56,738 nt of DNA from Bacteroidota bacterium (GTDB lineage Bacteria; Bacteroidota; Bacteroidia; B-17B0; Aurantibacillaceae). The stretch covers positions 1-56,738 of the forward strand of contig JADJFB010000030.1 of NCBI GenBank assembly GCA_016708845.1, in the 5' to 3' direction. The translations under genes were made by a program, and so were the position numbers. This document shows positions 48,894 to 56,738 of this stretch, in pieces. Below the pieces are notes generated by a model. The model was not told the origin of the DNA. It searched no databases and was given only the letters and a program-made list of their open reading frames with translations. Within the stretch, counting starts at the first letter, position 1; each line of letters begins with the position of its first letter.

Positions 48894-49940
48894 TTATTTA
48901 TTAAATTTATGAATCGTTTCCTTAGCACGTTCGCTATAAAAACCCTTATTGTTGACAATGGTTTGTAATTGCTTTAAAGCCTCATCGGTTTGTTTTAAAT
49001 TAAGTAAACATAGCGCTTGGTAAAACTCAGACTCTTGATGAAAAATATTATTGACGTTATCTAAGTTTTTTTGAAAATAGGTTTCTGCGATACCGTATTT
49101 ATTTAATTGATAATAACACATGCCTAAATAAAACTGAGCGTTTGCATCGTCTTTATTGTATTTATAAAGAATAGCTAATTCTTCTATGCAGTTTGTAATG
49201 TGTTTCGAATTAAATAAACGCATGGCTTGGGCAATGACTTTGTGCGCTAAATAGGTATTTGAACTATTCATTACCGGTCGTTCAATATCTGCTTTACTAC
49301 CATACTGTGCCGACACGCCGGTATTAATAGATAAATCGATGGCTTCACTTTGTTTAAAATAATACATGCGGTAATTAGTCACCTTTAAATTACTGATAAA
49401 AACCACAGGTGCATTAGGAGTAAAGGCAAACACAATGTCTTCTTCTTTATCTTCGATAACAGGTAAACTCACCGACTTGCTTGGCAACATTTCTGGCATT
49501 TCAGCAACAGGCTCTTCTTCAATTTTTTCTGCAATGGTATTATAGTGTTCAACTACTTTATGTTCAATTATAGGAAAAACGGTATCTGTTTCTGTAATGT
49601 TGTTGTTTAATTTTTTGGCCGCTTGTTCTTCTTCTTCAATAGATTGGTAAACAGAAGGGTGATTTTTACTTTTTTGGAATATCACAAAGAAGATGGAAAT
49701 ACCAATGAGTAAGCCACATAATAAACTAATAAAAATGGTATTGAACGAAGAATTACGACTGCCTGTTTTTTTGTCTATTAAGCTATTTAATTTAGTAATT
49801 TCTGAATCAGAAACTTTAAATTGTTCGAAGGCAAGAGATGACAAATAACTTAAATCATCGTGTTGCATGTCTTTTTCTAAGGCCTGCTTCTCTGATTTGC
49901 TTAGGTTATTATAGTTTGATATGTCTTTGGGGTTAAGCAT
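48894..49940 (-). CDS. Membrane-anchored TPR protein coupled to an ECF sigma factor
   Basis: 348 residues. The first ~70 residues are cytosolic and acidic (LSKSEKQALEKDMQHDDLSY). One membrane helix follows (IFISLLCGLLIGISIFFVIF), then a low-complexity Glu-rich linker and a periplasmic C-terminal TPR domain (AQFYLGMCYYQLNKYGIAET). The gene starts 1 bp after the stop of the sigma factor gene. Topology and position are those of an anti-sigma or sigma-accessory protein, although the N-terminus does not match a classical zinc-finger anti-sigma domain. Function is inferred from context only. Confidence 0.8.
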   Translation of the reverse strand: MLNPKDISNYNNLSKSEKQALEKDMQHDDLSYLSSLAFEQFKVSDSEITKLNSLIDKKTGSRNSSFNTIFISLLCGLLIGISIFFVIFQKSKNHPSVYQSIEEEEQAAKKLNNNITETDTVFPIIEHKVVEHYNTIAEKIEEEPVAEMPEMLPSKSVSLPVIEDKEEDIVFAFTPNAPVVFISNLKVTNYRMYYFKQSEAIDLSINTGVSAQYGSKADIERPVMNSSNTYLAHKVIAQAMRLFNSKHITNCIEELAILYKYNKDDANAQFYLGMCYYQLNKYGIAETYFQKNLDNVNNIFHQESEFYQALCLLNLKQTDEALKQLQTIVNNKGFYSERAKETIHKFNK

Positions 49941-49941
49941 T

Positions 49942-50529
49942 TTATTTATTTAATCGGGTTTGGTCTTCAAGTAACAGCTTCAAATTTCGTTTACCGTTTT
50001 GTATGTAACTTTTTATTTCGTTCAGTGTAAATCCAGTTTGGTTGGCAATATCTTGATAGCTTTTGTTGTTCAGGTAAAACAACTCTACACATAGACGTTG
50101 ATTTTCTTTTAATTTAGGTAAGCATTGTTTCATGTTTTCTAACATTACATCATCGCTTACGGCATTTATTTTTTCTTCAGTTTCGTAATTAGCATCCTCA
50201 TATTCAAATTCGTAATAAGACTTTATATTCTTGCTTTGCGATTTATTCTTTCTGATAATCGAAATACAATGGTTTCTTACCACAAAACTTAACCAGCCTT
50301 TAAAATTGTCAATCTCTCGGTTATTTATATCTAGCATCAACTTTTCAAATAGTTGCATAGTAGCATCCTGAGCTTCATCTTTATCCTGCAAGTAAAACAA
50401 ACAAGTTCCATATACAACCGACACGTGTTTTTTAAATAAATCCGCAAACAAATCTTTGTTGCCACTTTGCTTATAGTGTTTCAACAATTCTTCGTCGCTG
50501 CTATATTCTTTTTTCTTAAAAAGCCACAT
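49942..50529 (-). CDS. ECF-type RNA polymerase sigma factor
   Basis: 195 residues. Sigma region 2 is ADLFKKHVSVVYGTCLFYLQ DKDEAQDATMQLFEKLM; region 4 is LKENQRLCVELFYLNNKSYQ DIANQTGFTLNEIKSYIQNG with its helix-turn-helix. The acidic linker (EFEYEDANYETEEKINAVSD) separates the regions. It stands divergent to a plug-domain protein gene and directly upstream of the membrane TPR gene. It may transcribe both. Confidence 0.92.
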   Translation of the reverse strand: MWLFKKKEYSSDEELLKHYKQSGNKDLFADLFKKHVSVVYGTCLFYLQDKDEAQDATMQLFEKLMLDINNREIDNFKGWLSFVVRNHCISIIRKNKSQSKNIKSYYEFEYEDANYETEEKINAVSDDVMLENMKQCLPKLKENQRLCVELFYLNNKSYQDIANQTGFTLNEIKSYIQNGKRNLKLLLEDQTRLNK

Positions 50530-50559
50530 ATCTGTTTAATAGACGCACCACTTTAACTA

Positions 50560-50595
50560 TTCCATAAAAATTTATTTTCATTATTTTTTATGGAA
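50560..50595. promoter_or_regulatory. Inverted repeat in a divergent sigma-factor promoter region
   Basis: The perfect 11-bp arms ttccataaaaa (50560-50570) and tttttatggaa (50585-50595) flank 14 nt. It lies between the sigma factor start and the plug-protein start and may be a regulatory site or hairpin. Confidence 0.45.
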
Positions 50596-50670
50596 AGAAT
50601 AATGCTTCACGTCTTAAAGTTAAAGAATGCATTCTGAATAAAGTATAATTAACCATTAAAAATAAGAATT

Positions 50671-51513
50671 ATGAAAAATTTAAAACACAATTTAGCCGCT
50701 ATTCTGATAGGAATCAGTAGCTTTTCGGCTTTAGCGCAAGGTTCAACAGGAGCTCTTAAAGGTCAAATATTAAATACCGACCATGAGCCCGTTTTTGGTG
50801 CTACCATTAAAATATTGCAAGGTGGCTCTTTGATAGGAGGAACTAGCACAGATGTGGATGGAATGTATACCTATAAACCCTTAGATGCGGGTAGTTATGA
50901 TGTATTGGTAAGTAGTGCGGAGACACAATCTAAAAAAGTAACTGATGTAAGAATTAGTGCTGAAAGAACCACATATCTGGATCTATCGGTATCTACAAAC
51001 ACACTTATTGAAGTAGAAGTGATAGCTTATAGAAAGCCTTTAGTTGATAAAACCTTTATGGATATCAAGGAAATCTCTGGAGACGATTTAATTCATTCAG
51101 CTTATGATAGAAGTGATTTAGGGAGCGTTATTGTTAATATGACCTCAGAAGCGACAAGAGACGAGAATGGTGATTTTCATGTAAGAGGCGGTAGAGGGGA
51201 TGCAACAGCCTTTATTATTGATGGCGTAAAATCTCCTAACATTTCAGGTGTACCATCTTTAGCTGTAGAAAATATGGCTATAATAACTGGAGGGATTCCT
51301 GCTCAATATGGTGATAACACTAGTGGGGTGATTATCATTACGACCAAAGACTATTTTAGTATGATGCAAGGTCAGCGAATGAGACATAATTATATTATAC
51401 AAAACAAAGAACGTGTGAAAAGAGAAAAAGAGGCCATTCAGCAACAAAAGCTTCGTAAAAAGGAAATAGAAGAGGAACTTCAACGCGAAGAGCAAAGTAA
51501 AAACCAAGGATAA
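50671..51513 (+). CDS. TonB-plug-domain protein without beta-barrel
   Basis: 280 residues: signal peptide ending SSFSALAQ, a carboxypeptidase-regulatory-like beta-sandwich (residues ~28-110, GALKGQILNTDHEPVFGATI), then a TonB-receptor plug-like domain (~125-230) containing NMTSEATRDENGDFHVRGGR, FIIDGVKSPNI and GGIPAQYGDNTSGVIIITTK. Where a normal receptor would continue as a ~600-residue barrel, it instead ends with a charged coiled coil (KRKEREAIQ-like; here REKEAIQQQKLRKKEIEEEL). The stop is followed at once by a terminator, so it is a complete gene. It is divergent from an ECF sigma factor. Its role is unknown, perhaps sensing or a periplasmic partner. Confidence 0.82.
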   Translation: MKNLKHNLAAILIGISSFSALAQGSTGALKGQILNTDHEPVFGATIKILQGGSLIGGTSTDVDGMYTYKPLDAGSYDVLVSSAETQSKKVTDVRISAERTTYLDLSVSTNTLIEVEVIAYRKPLVDKTFMDIKEISGDDLIHSAYDRSDLGSVIVNMTSEATRDENGDFHVRGGRGDATAFIIDGVKSPNISGVPSLAVENMAIITGGIPAQYGDNTSGVIIITTKDYFSMMQGQRMRHNYIIQNKERVKREKEAIQQQKLRKKEIEEELQREEQSKNQG

Positions 51514-51514
51514 T

Positions 51515-51550
51515 AAAAAAGCCCTAGTAAATATTTACTAGGGCTTTTTT
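51515..51550. terminator. Bidirectional terminator between the plug protein and the protease
   Basis: The perfect 17-bp arms aaaaaagccctagtaaa (51515-51531) and tttactagggctttttt (51534-51550) are separated by 2 nt. Confidence 0.93.
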
Positions 51551-51567
51551 ATTTTGTGTATGTTGTT

Positions 51568-52660
51568 TTATTTTTTGTAAACCATCACGTTAAATACAAA
51601 TGGTTGAATTTTTTTAATTTGTTCGCTACGTTTCAATCCTTTTAAATTAGAACGTTTGGTTACTAAACTTAAATCTTTTTTCAACGAATCGTTTTCTAAT
51701 TTTTCAATCGTTTGTTTTATGAAGTTAGATTTAATAGCAAATCCTGTAGCTTCTGCTGAACTTTGTTTACCACGAATCACACCAATAATATTTCCTTGTT
51801 CGTCCATTAAAGGACCACCGCTATTACCTGGATTTACTGGAATTGAAATTTGATACATCGTTGTGTCGTTATTAAAGCCAGTCATTGCGCTTAATGCACC
51901 TTCGCCATAAACTGCATCTCTACGAGGATAACCTAATGTAAAAATTTTATCGCCAATTTCAGAAGTATTATCTTTAAATGAAAAGGAAAGTCAAATTTTT
52001 AATGGCATCTATATTATCTATTTTGTAAATAGCAATGTCTAATGATGGTTCGCTTGCCACTAATTTTGCAGAAGCTCTATCTAATACACTATTTGTTACA
52101 AATACAGAATCTGCATTTTTAACCATGTGGTAACTTGTAATGAAATAGCCTTTGTTGTTTAAAGCAAAACCAGTTCCCTCGATATTTGCTGGAGCATAGT
52201 TTTTGTTACGTTTGTTAGTAGCACCCGTGATACCTTCAATAATGGCATCCTGAGAATATTTTAATTCAGTAACATCGCGTTTTAAATCGGTGATGGCATT
52301 GCTTTGTTGTTTTAATAAATACCCACCAGTACTTAAAATTGTTACCGTGCTAATAACAGCAATTACGGCTACAGATGCAGCAACTGCAAATGTTTTACCA
52401 TGCTTTTTAATGAAATTTTCTTCTTGTTTTATGGAAACGATTTTAGAGTCTTTACCAAATTCTTGTTGGTGAATGGTAGCTAAAATTTGTTTTAAGTTTG
52501 CACGTTGCTCATGCTGATTAATTCCTTCTATTAAGGTTTTGTGTTTGTCAAACGCATTAGCAAACTCCGAATCTGTTTTGATTCGATTTTCAAACTCTTG
52601 TTTTTCTTCGGCACTTAACCCTCCAAAAATGTAACTGTCAAATAATTCTGTTGCTCTCAT
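51568..52660 (-). CDS. Membrane-anchored fusion of anti-sigma-like domain and trypsin-like serine protease; one frameshift
   Basis: Residues 1-75 (ELFDSYIFGGLSAEEKQEFE NRIKTDSEFANAFDKHKTLI) resemble the cytosolic part of anti-sigma factors. A membrane helix spans ~91-113, and a short coiled coil follows. The periplasmic protease of the HtrA/trypsin type has His178 (FITSYHMV), Asp208 (SLDIAIYKID) and Ser280 (NPGNSGGPL). No PDZ domain follows. One extra base at 51977-51990 breaks the frame; removing it joins the DAIKNL segment to SFKDNTSEIGDKIFTLGYPR and gives 363 residues. The start overlaps the sigma factor gene by 23 bp. Context suggests a protein that holds the sigma factor and senses or processes envelope signals. 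Confidence 0.83.
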
Positions 52661-53245
52661 GTCTCTCTCTATTAATATACTCTCTCTTATTTCTCTTCAA
52701 AAAATAACGTTTTAAACGTTGTAAACATTTGTACTTCTGTGTCTTTGCGTTGTCTGAATTCGTATATCCAAATTTCTCTGATATATCATCCATACTTAAT
52801 TTATAGACATAAAAATCTTTTAATAGTGTTTTGCAAGGCTCTCCTAAATTTTCCATACTTGCATTCATCTTTTCAATATCAGATTCTTTTTCAAATGATC
52901 CGATATTTCATCTGTTACGTCAACTACATCTCCTTCTTCGTCTTCTTTAAATCGGGTGATTTGCCCGTTGCCTCGTAATTGTTTTAACCAAAGACGTTTA
53001 GCAATAGAAAAGATAAAGGTTTGTAGTTGGCAATTCAGCTGAAAAGCAGGCTTTTGTACATTTTCATATAAAACAATAATTGTTTCCTGATAAATGTCGG
53101 CGGCAGCTTCACTGTTACCACTATTGTTTACAACATATTTAAGAACGAGATTGTAGTACTTTTTGTATAAAGCGCGCAACACCGCATCGTTGTTATGCTT
53201 GAGCCCTTCAATAAATTCAAGGTCTGTGTACGCTACTTTAGCCAT
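52638..53245 (-). CDS. RNA polymerase sigma-70 family (ECF) factor; one frameshift
   Basis: Region 2 lies at residues ~20-95 (VLRALYKKYYNLVLKYVVNN, DIYQETIIVLYENVQ, FIFSIAKRLWLKQL) and region 4 at ~135-190 (GEPCKTLLKDFYVYKLSMDD ISEKFGYTNSDNAKTQKYKC). One A is missing in A3 52893-52895. Restoring it joins ISDHFEKESDIEKMNASMEN and gives 202 residues, so the break is in a short linker of an otherwise intact protein. It ends in TGA, the only one I found among intact stop codons here, and overlaps the protease gene by 23 bp. The two genes are surely translated together. Confidence 0.86.
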
Positions 53246-53346
53246 AAAGCCACTGTTTATATTAATACCTTTTTGGGCTAAAGGTAACCCTGAAGCCCTT
53301 GTAAAAATTACTAATTATTTGATTTTTAATAAGTTAGGCTAACGGT

Positions 53347-54633
53347 TTATTTAGCCATTAAAGCCTCTATTTCATCCGCTTCTAATGGTATGTTTTTCAT
53401 TAAGTCATCATTTCCAGTTGCTGTAATGATGTAATTATTTTCTAAACGTATTCCTAAATTTTCTTCTGGAATGTATATTCCAGGTTCAATTGTAAATGCC
53501 ATTCCAACCTGCATTGGTTCTGCAAAAAAACCAACATCATGTACATCTAACCCAATAAAGTGAGAAGTGCCATGCATAAAGTATTTTTTATAGGCAGGCC
53601 AAGCTGGATTTTGGTTTTTAACATCTTGCTCAGTAATTAATCCTAACTGAATAAGTTCTTTAGTCATCATATCACCAACTGCTGCATTGTATTTTTCAAA
53701 TGTGTTGCCACTTTAAAAATAGCAGCAGCGCCTTTCATTACTCTTAAAACAGCATCGTACACTTCGCGTTGACGTTTAGTAAATTTACCACTAACTGGAA
53801 TACAACGCGTCATATCACTTGCATAGTTTCCATATTCAGCAGCTACGTCTAATAATATCACATCACCATCTTTACACTCTTTATTGTTTTCTACATAATG
53901 CAAAACGCAGGCATTGCCACCGCTTGCGATAATTGGTCCGTATGCAAAACCGCGGCTTCTGTTTCTAACAAATTCATGAATTAATTCTGCTTCAATTTCG
54001 TATTCCATCACTCCGGGTTTTGTAAAACTTAATAGACGACGAAATCCTTTTTCTGTAATATTACAAGCTTGTTGCATCAATTCAATTTCAATTGGATGTT
54101 TAATGGAACGAATGCGGTGCATTATAGGAGCAGAGCGCTCAATATGATGTAATGGAAATTGAGCCATTATTTTTTTATTGAAACGCATTTCTGCAGTTTC
54201 CATATCAATGTATCTGCGAGTATGTTCATTGCTATTTAAATAAAGTGCTCCGCTTGGAACGCAAAGCCTTTAAAGTTTTTTCGAACTCATGAAGCCAATA
54301 AATATTTTTAATGCCACTAACATCTGTTGCTTGTTGTTTGGTTAATTTAGCGCCTTCCCAAATAGCAATCAACTCACTTGTTTCTTTAATAAACAATATT
54401 TCTTTTTGTTTTCCATCTTTTGCATCAGGATAAATCAGTAAAATAGTATCTTCCTGATCAACGCCTGATAAATGAAGTAAATCACTGTTTTGAATAAAAC
54501 CTAATGAACCATCCCCATTTGTTGGAAGTATATCATTACTTACAAATAACGCTAATGAATTTGGTTTTAAATGCTTTGAAAAATTTTTGCGATTACCAAT
54601 GTATAAGTCTTTTTTGATAGCAGAGTACTTCAT
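53347..54633 (-). CDS. pepP: Xaa-Pro aminopeptidase (M24B); two frameshifts
   Basis: It removes an N-terminal residue before proline using a dinuclear metal site. The N-terminal non-catalytic domain is MKYSAIKKDLYIGNRKNFSK. The pita-bread domain has the metal ligands: Asp in VILLDVAAEYGNYASDMTRC (two), His in GTSHFIGLDVHD, Glu in FTIEPGIYIP and IRLENNYIIT. Frame breaks are near 54267-54275 (one base extra) and at CC 53708-53709 (one missing). Correcting both gives CVPSGALYLNSNEHTRRYID and KVGNTFEKYNAAVGDMMTKE and a 428-residue protein, normal for the family. Confidence 0.9.
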
Positions 54634-54703
54634 ATTTCTAGTTTTTTAGATAAGGACTAAGGTATAAGTTTTTATGAAGATTAGCTAAAACAGCGCAAAA
54701 AAA

Positions 54704-54724
54704 TAGCGAGAATAAATCTCGCTA
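54704..54724 (-). terminator. Terminator of the EEP-family gene
   Basis: tagcgaga (54704-54711) and tctcgcta (54717-54724) form a stem with a 5-nt loop. On the minus strand it is followed by T7. Confidence 0.8.
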
Positions 54725-54752
54725 TAAATAGATGGTTTTATATGAAAAAGGC

Positions 54753-55766
54753 TTAGTCTAACGTTATATAAACCGATAAGTGGTCGCTGTAACCATTATA
54801 GTATTTTTCTCCGCTATAAGTGCGATTTGGTCTTTCCTCACCCGTTTTATTGTTTTTAAATAACACAAAATCTTTCTTTAAAATAAATGCGTTTTTAGGG
54901 TTAAACTTATATCCTTTTTTAGCGCCAATAAATCCTTGCGAAACAATAATTTGGTCCAATACTCTCCATTCTTTATCATAATAGTGCGTGCCTTGTTTAG
55001 CTGCATCTAAAGTTTGATAAGCATTGTATAATTCACTTTTATCTTTTGGTTTATCGCTTGCTTTCAATGTATTTAAAATACTTTTGTCTGTGGGATGATC
55101 ATTAAAGTCACCCATCACAATTACTTTTGCTTTTGCGTCTTTCTTTTGTAGTTCATTGATTTTTGCACGTACTTGTTCGGCAGCATAAATACGACGAGGT
55201 TCACTTTCTGTCTCTCCTGATCGTCTACTTGGCCAGTGGTTTACAAACACATATATTACGTCTCCATTGGTTGCTTTTAGTGTTGCGAATAACACGTTAC
55301 GTGTTTTATAATCACCTAAAGAAGGATTTGTAGCATTTAATTCTTTGAATTCTACTAAACTAAAAACAGATTTATCATATAATAAGCCAACATCAATACT
55401 GCGTTCATCAGGACTATCTGTACATAATACTCCGTATGATTTTTCTTTTAACTGAGATTTAGAGATTAGCTCTTCTAACACTTCTTTATTTTCAACTTCT
55501 ACTAATCCTACTAAATTTGGTAATCCAGGCCCTGCCACTGTTGAATCTAAAACTTGAGCAATTTTGGTTAACTTGTTCATGAAACGTGTTTCGTCCCATT
55601 TTAAAGGAGATTCTGGTAAAAACTCATCATCTTTTTTATTAGGATCGTCTTTGGTATCAAAAAAATTTTCGCAGTTATATAAGGCCACTGTGATGGGCGC
55701 TTTTGTTTGAGCAAAACTAGCAGTGATGCTTAGTAACAAGAAGGTAGAGGAAATAAATTTACGCAT
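54753..55766 (-). CDS. Secreted endonuclease/exonuclease/phosphatase family protein
   Basis: The signal peptide MRKFISSTFLLLSITASFAQ fixes the start at ATG 55766; the longer form from 55799 adds 11 residues before it. EEP-fold motifs are visible: IAVALYNCENFFDT-like opening (here VALYNCENFFD), VGLVEVENKEVLEEL with the catalytic Glu, NHWPSRRSG, VIVMGDFNDHPTD, and the final YSDHLSVYITL with the catalytic Asp-His. It is probably an exported nuclease or phosphodiesterase/phosphatase; the substrate is undetermined. Confidence 0.9.
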   Translation of the reverse strand: MRKFISSTFLLLSITASFAQTKAPITVALYNCENFFDTKDDPNKKDDEFLPESPLKWDETRFMNKLTKIAQVLDSTVAGPGLPNLVGLVEVENKEVLEELISKSQLKEKSYGVLCTDSPDERSIDVGLLYDKSVFSLVEFKELNATNPSLGDYKTRNVLFATLKATNGDVIYVFVNHWPSRRSGETESEPRRIYAAEQVRAKINELQKKDAKAKVIVMGDFNDHPTDKSILNTLKASDKPKDKSELYNAYQTLDAAKQGTHYYDKEWRVLDQIIVSQGFIGAKKGYKFNPKNAFILKKDFVLFKNNKTGEERPNRTYSGEKYYNGYSDHLSVYITLD

Positions 55767-55865
55767 AGAACAAAGGTAATTAAAAATATTTTGTGACATT
55801 AAAGGTAAGATTTAAAAAATAACGCCATATTTACTTATTGTTATTATTTTATAATTTTTTAGAAC

Positions 55866-56348
55866 ATGAAGAAAAAGTTGACCCTCAAAAACATTAGTAT
55901 ATTTTTAGTGTTTTTATTCTTGGTAATCCAATCCATTAGAATTGATAAAACCACTGAACCTGTAAATTCCTCAACAGATTTTATAGCACTAACATCGGCA
56001 AATGCTGAGGTAGTTAATACTTTAAAAATTGCTTGTTACGATTGTCACTCTAACCAACCAACGTATCCTTGGTACACCAATATTGCGCCTGTATCTTGGT
56101 GGATAAAACATCACATTAATGAAGGAAGTCATCATTTAAATTTTTCGATTTGGGGCACCTATAAAGATAAGCGCAAACACCACAAATTAGAGGAGTGTAT
56201 TGAAATGGTGGAAGAAGGAGAAATGCCAATGAGCTCATACACCTTAATGCATGGAGAAGCTAAATTAACAGATGCACAAAAATTACAATTAGTGGGATTT
56301 TTAAAGCTTAAAAATGCGATGCCTCAGCCAGAAGAAGAACAACACTAA
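55866..56348 (+). CDS. Haem-binding domain protein (single CxxCH)
   Basis: 160 residues. An N-terminal membrane anchor or signal (ISIFLVFLFLVIQSI) is followed by a haem c-binding motif CYDCHSNQPTYPWYTNIAPV, then WWIKHHINEGSHHLNFS with possible axial ligands, and EEGEMPMSSYTLMHGEAKLT. This pattern is the Haem_bd family of Bacteroidota. It should act in the periplasm, perhaps in electron transfer. It converges with the next gene, their stop codons overlapping by 4 bp. Confidence 0.9.
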   Translation: MKKKLTLKNISIFLVFLFLVIQSIRIDKTTEPVNSSTDFIALTSANAEVVNTLKIACYDCHSNQPTYPWYTNIAPVSWWIKHHINEGSHHLNFSIWGTYKDKRKHHKLEECIEMVEEGEMPMSSYTLMHGEAKLTDAQKLQLVGFLKLKNAMPQPEEEQH

Positions 56349-56738
56349 TTTTTTTTGTCTTTATTGAATAAGTGAAAATGACCTGAAACTCCTAATTCAA
56401 AATACAAACCACCCATGCCCCAAGTTGCCCCATCTGCTTCGCTATAATACTTTGAACCGTCTTTAATTTCCACTTTATTAAACAAATGTTTGTTATAACC
56501 TAAACCAGCAAACATACCAATATACTTACCAAAATAAATATGCGGTGTAACGTGTACGTTTATTATACCTCCTTTTGCACGGATATATTGAGTTGAATTT
56601 AAATCACCATTAAAGCTACTAAAACCATAGCCGGCTCCAATAACTAAATCAAATTTTTCGCTTTTGTTTGCTAAATGAAAATTTGCTCTTAACATCATAT
56701 CTGTTCCTCTAATTGGACCAGCAGCTGTTTTGCCATAA
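56345..56738 (-). CDS. Outer-membrane beta-barrel protein, partial (runs off the right edge)
   Basis: The visible 130 residues end in ...GHFHLFNKDKKN and contain repeated amphipathic strands rich in Gly and aromatic residues (DLVIGAGYGFSSFNGDLN, GIINVHVTPHIYFGKYIGM FAGLGYN). There is no stop up to the edge, so the N-terminus with its signal lies outside. The family is undetermined. Confidence 0.75.
   Translation of the reverse strand, partial: YGKTAAGPIRGTDMMLRANFHLANKSEKFDLVIGAGYGFSSFNGDLNSTQYIRAKGGIINVHVTPHIYFGKYIGMFAGLGYNKHLFNKVEIKDGSKYYSEADGATWGMGGLYFELGVSGHFHLFNKDKKN

Noticed and set aside
48740..48958. 72-codon minus-strand reading frame over the S4 gene start
   Set aside because: It overlaps the structured repeat, the 3' end of the TPR gene and the 5' end of the S4 gene; its translation shows no domain.

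Overview
This window is a low-GC, gene-dense stretch of a Bacteroidota chromosome, most likely from the Flavobacteriia/Sphingobacteriia side. Evidence is the type IX secretion (T9SS) sorting domains, a gliding-motility-type C-terminal domain next to PorP/SprF- and OmpA-family genes, Bacteroidota-style promoters (TTTG-N19-TAnnTTTG), and the phylum-typical sets of ECF sigma factors and PAS or TPR kinases. Nearly all genes end in TAA or TAG. I saw no tRNA, rRNA, CRISPR array or transposase.

Left part (1-14310): the 5' part of mfd; an SGNH hydrolase with a T9SS tail; a broken ORF6N gene; a lipoprotein prolyl oligopeptidase; a small T9SS cargo protein coupled to a membrane protein; fumC; and a TetR regulator with a short-chain dehydrogenase, each preceded by the same 20-bp operator. 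Next comes a gene-poor 0.8 kb, then a methyltransferase and mnmG. Four parS-like CACGTG palindromes lie between 10725 and 12407, which suggests the window is near the replication origin.

Middle part (14404-40388): an operon of YwqK/MORN-like protein, a kinase with eight PAS modules and a LytTR response regulator; nadA; rpiB with a membrane protein; a phosphate porin and a Pit transporter, each behind a Pho-box-like repeat; a NarL-type regulator with a TPR histidine kinase; and divergently a ~2200-residue Ig-repeat adhesin followed by PorP/SprF and OmpA-family genes.

Right part (40412-56738): rnr; a trmB-lgt cluster; pyk, preceded by a ~270-bp non-coding element between 17-bp direct repeats; a Fic protein behind a perfect 34-bp palindrome; an S4 RNA-binding protein; and two sigma-factor loci. 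One pairs an ECF sigma factor with a membrane TPR protein and, divergently, a TonB-plug protein without a barrel. The other pairs a sigma factor with a single protein combining an anti-sigma-like N-terminus, a membrane helix and a trypsin-like protease; this is the most interesting candidate system here. A Xaa-Pro aminopeptidase, an EEP-family nuclease/phosphatase, a haem-binding protein and a partial outer-membrane protein close the window.

Caution: about 17 single-base frameshifts, mostly in short homopolymer runs and many in housekeeping genes (rnr, pepP, POP, kinase, sigma factor), indicate an incompletely polished long-read assembly rather than massive gene decay. For those genes I give the full span and state where the frame breaks.
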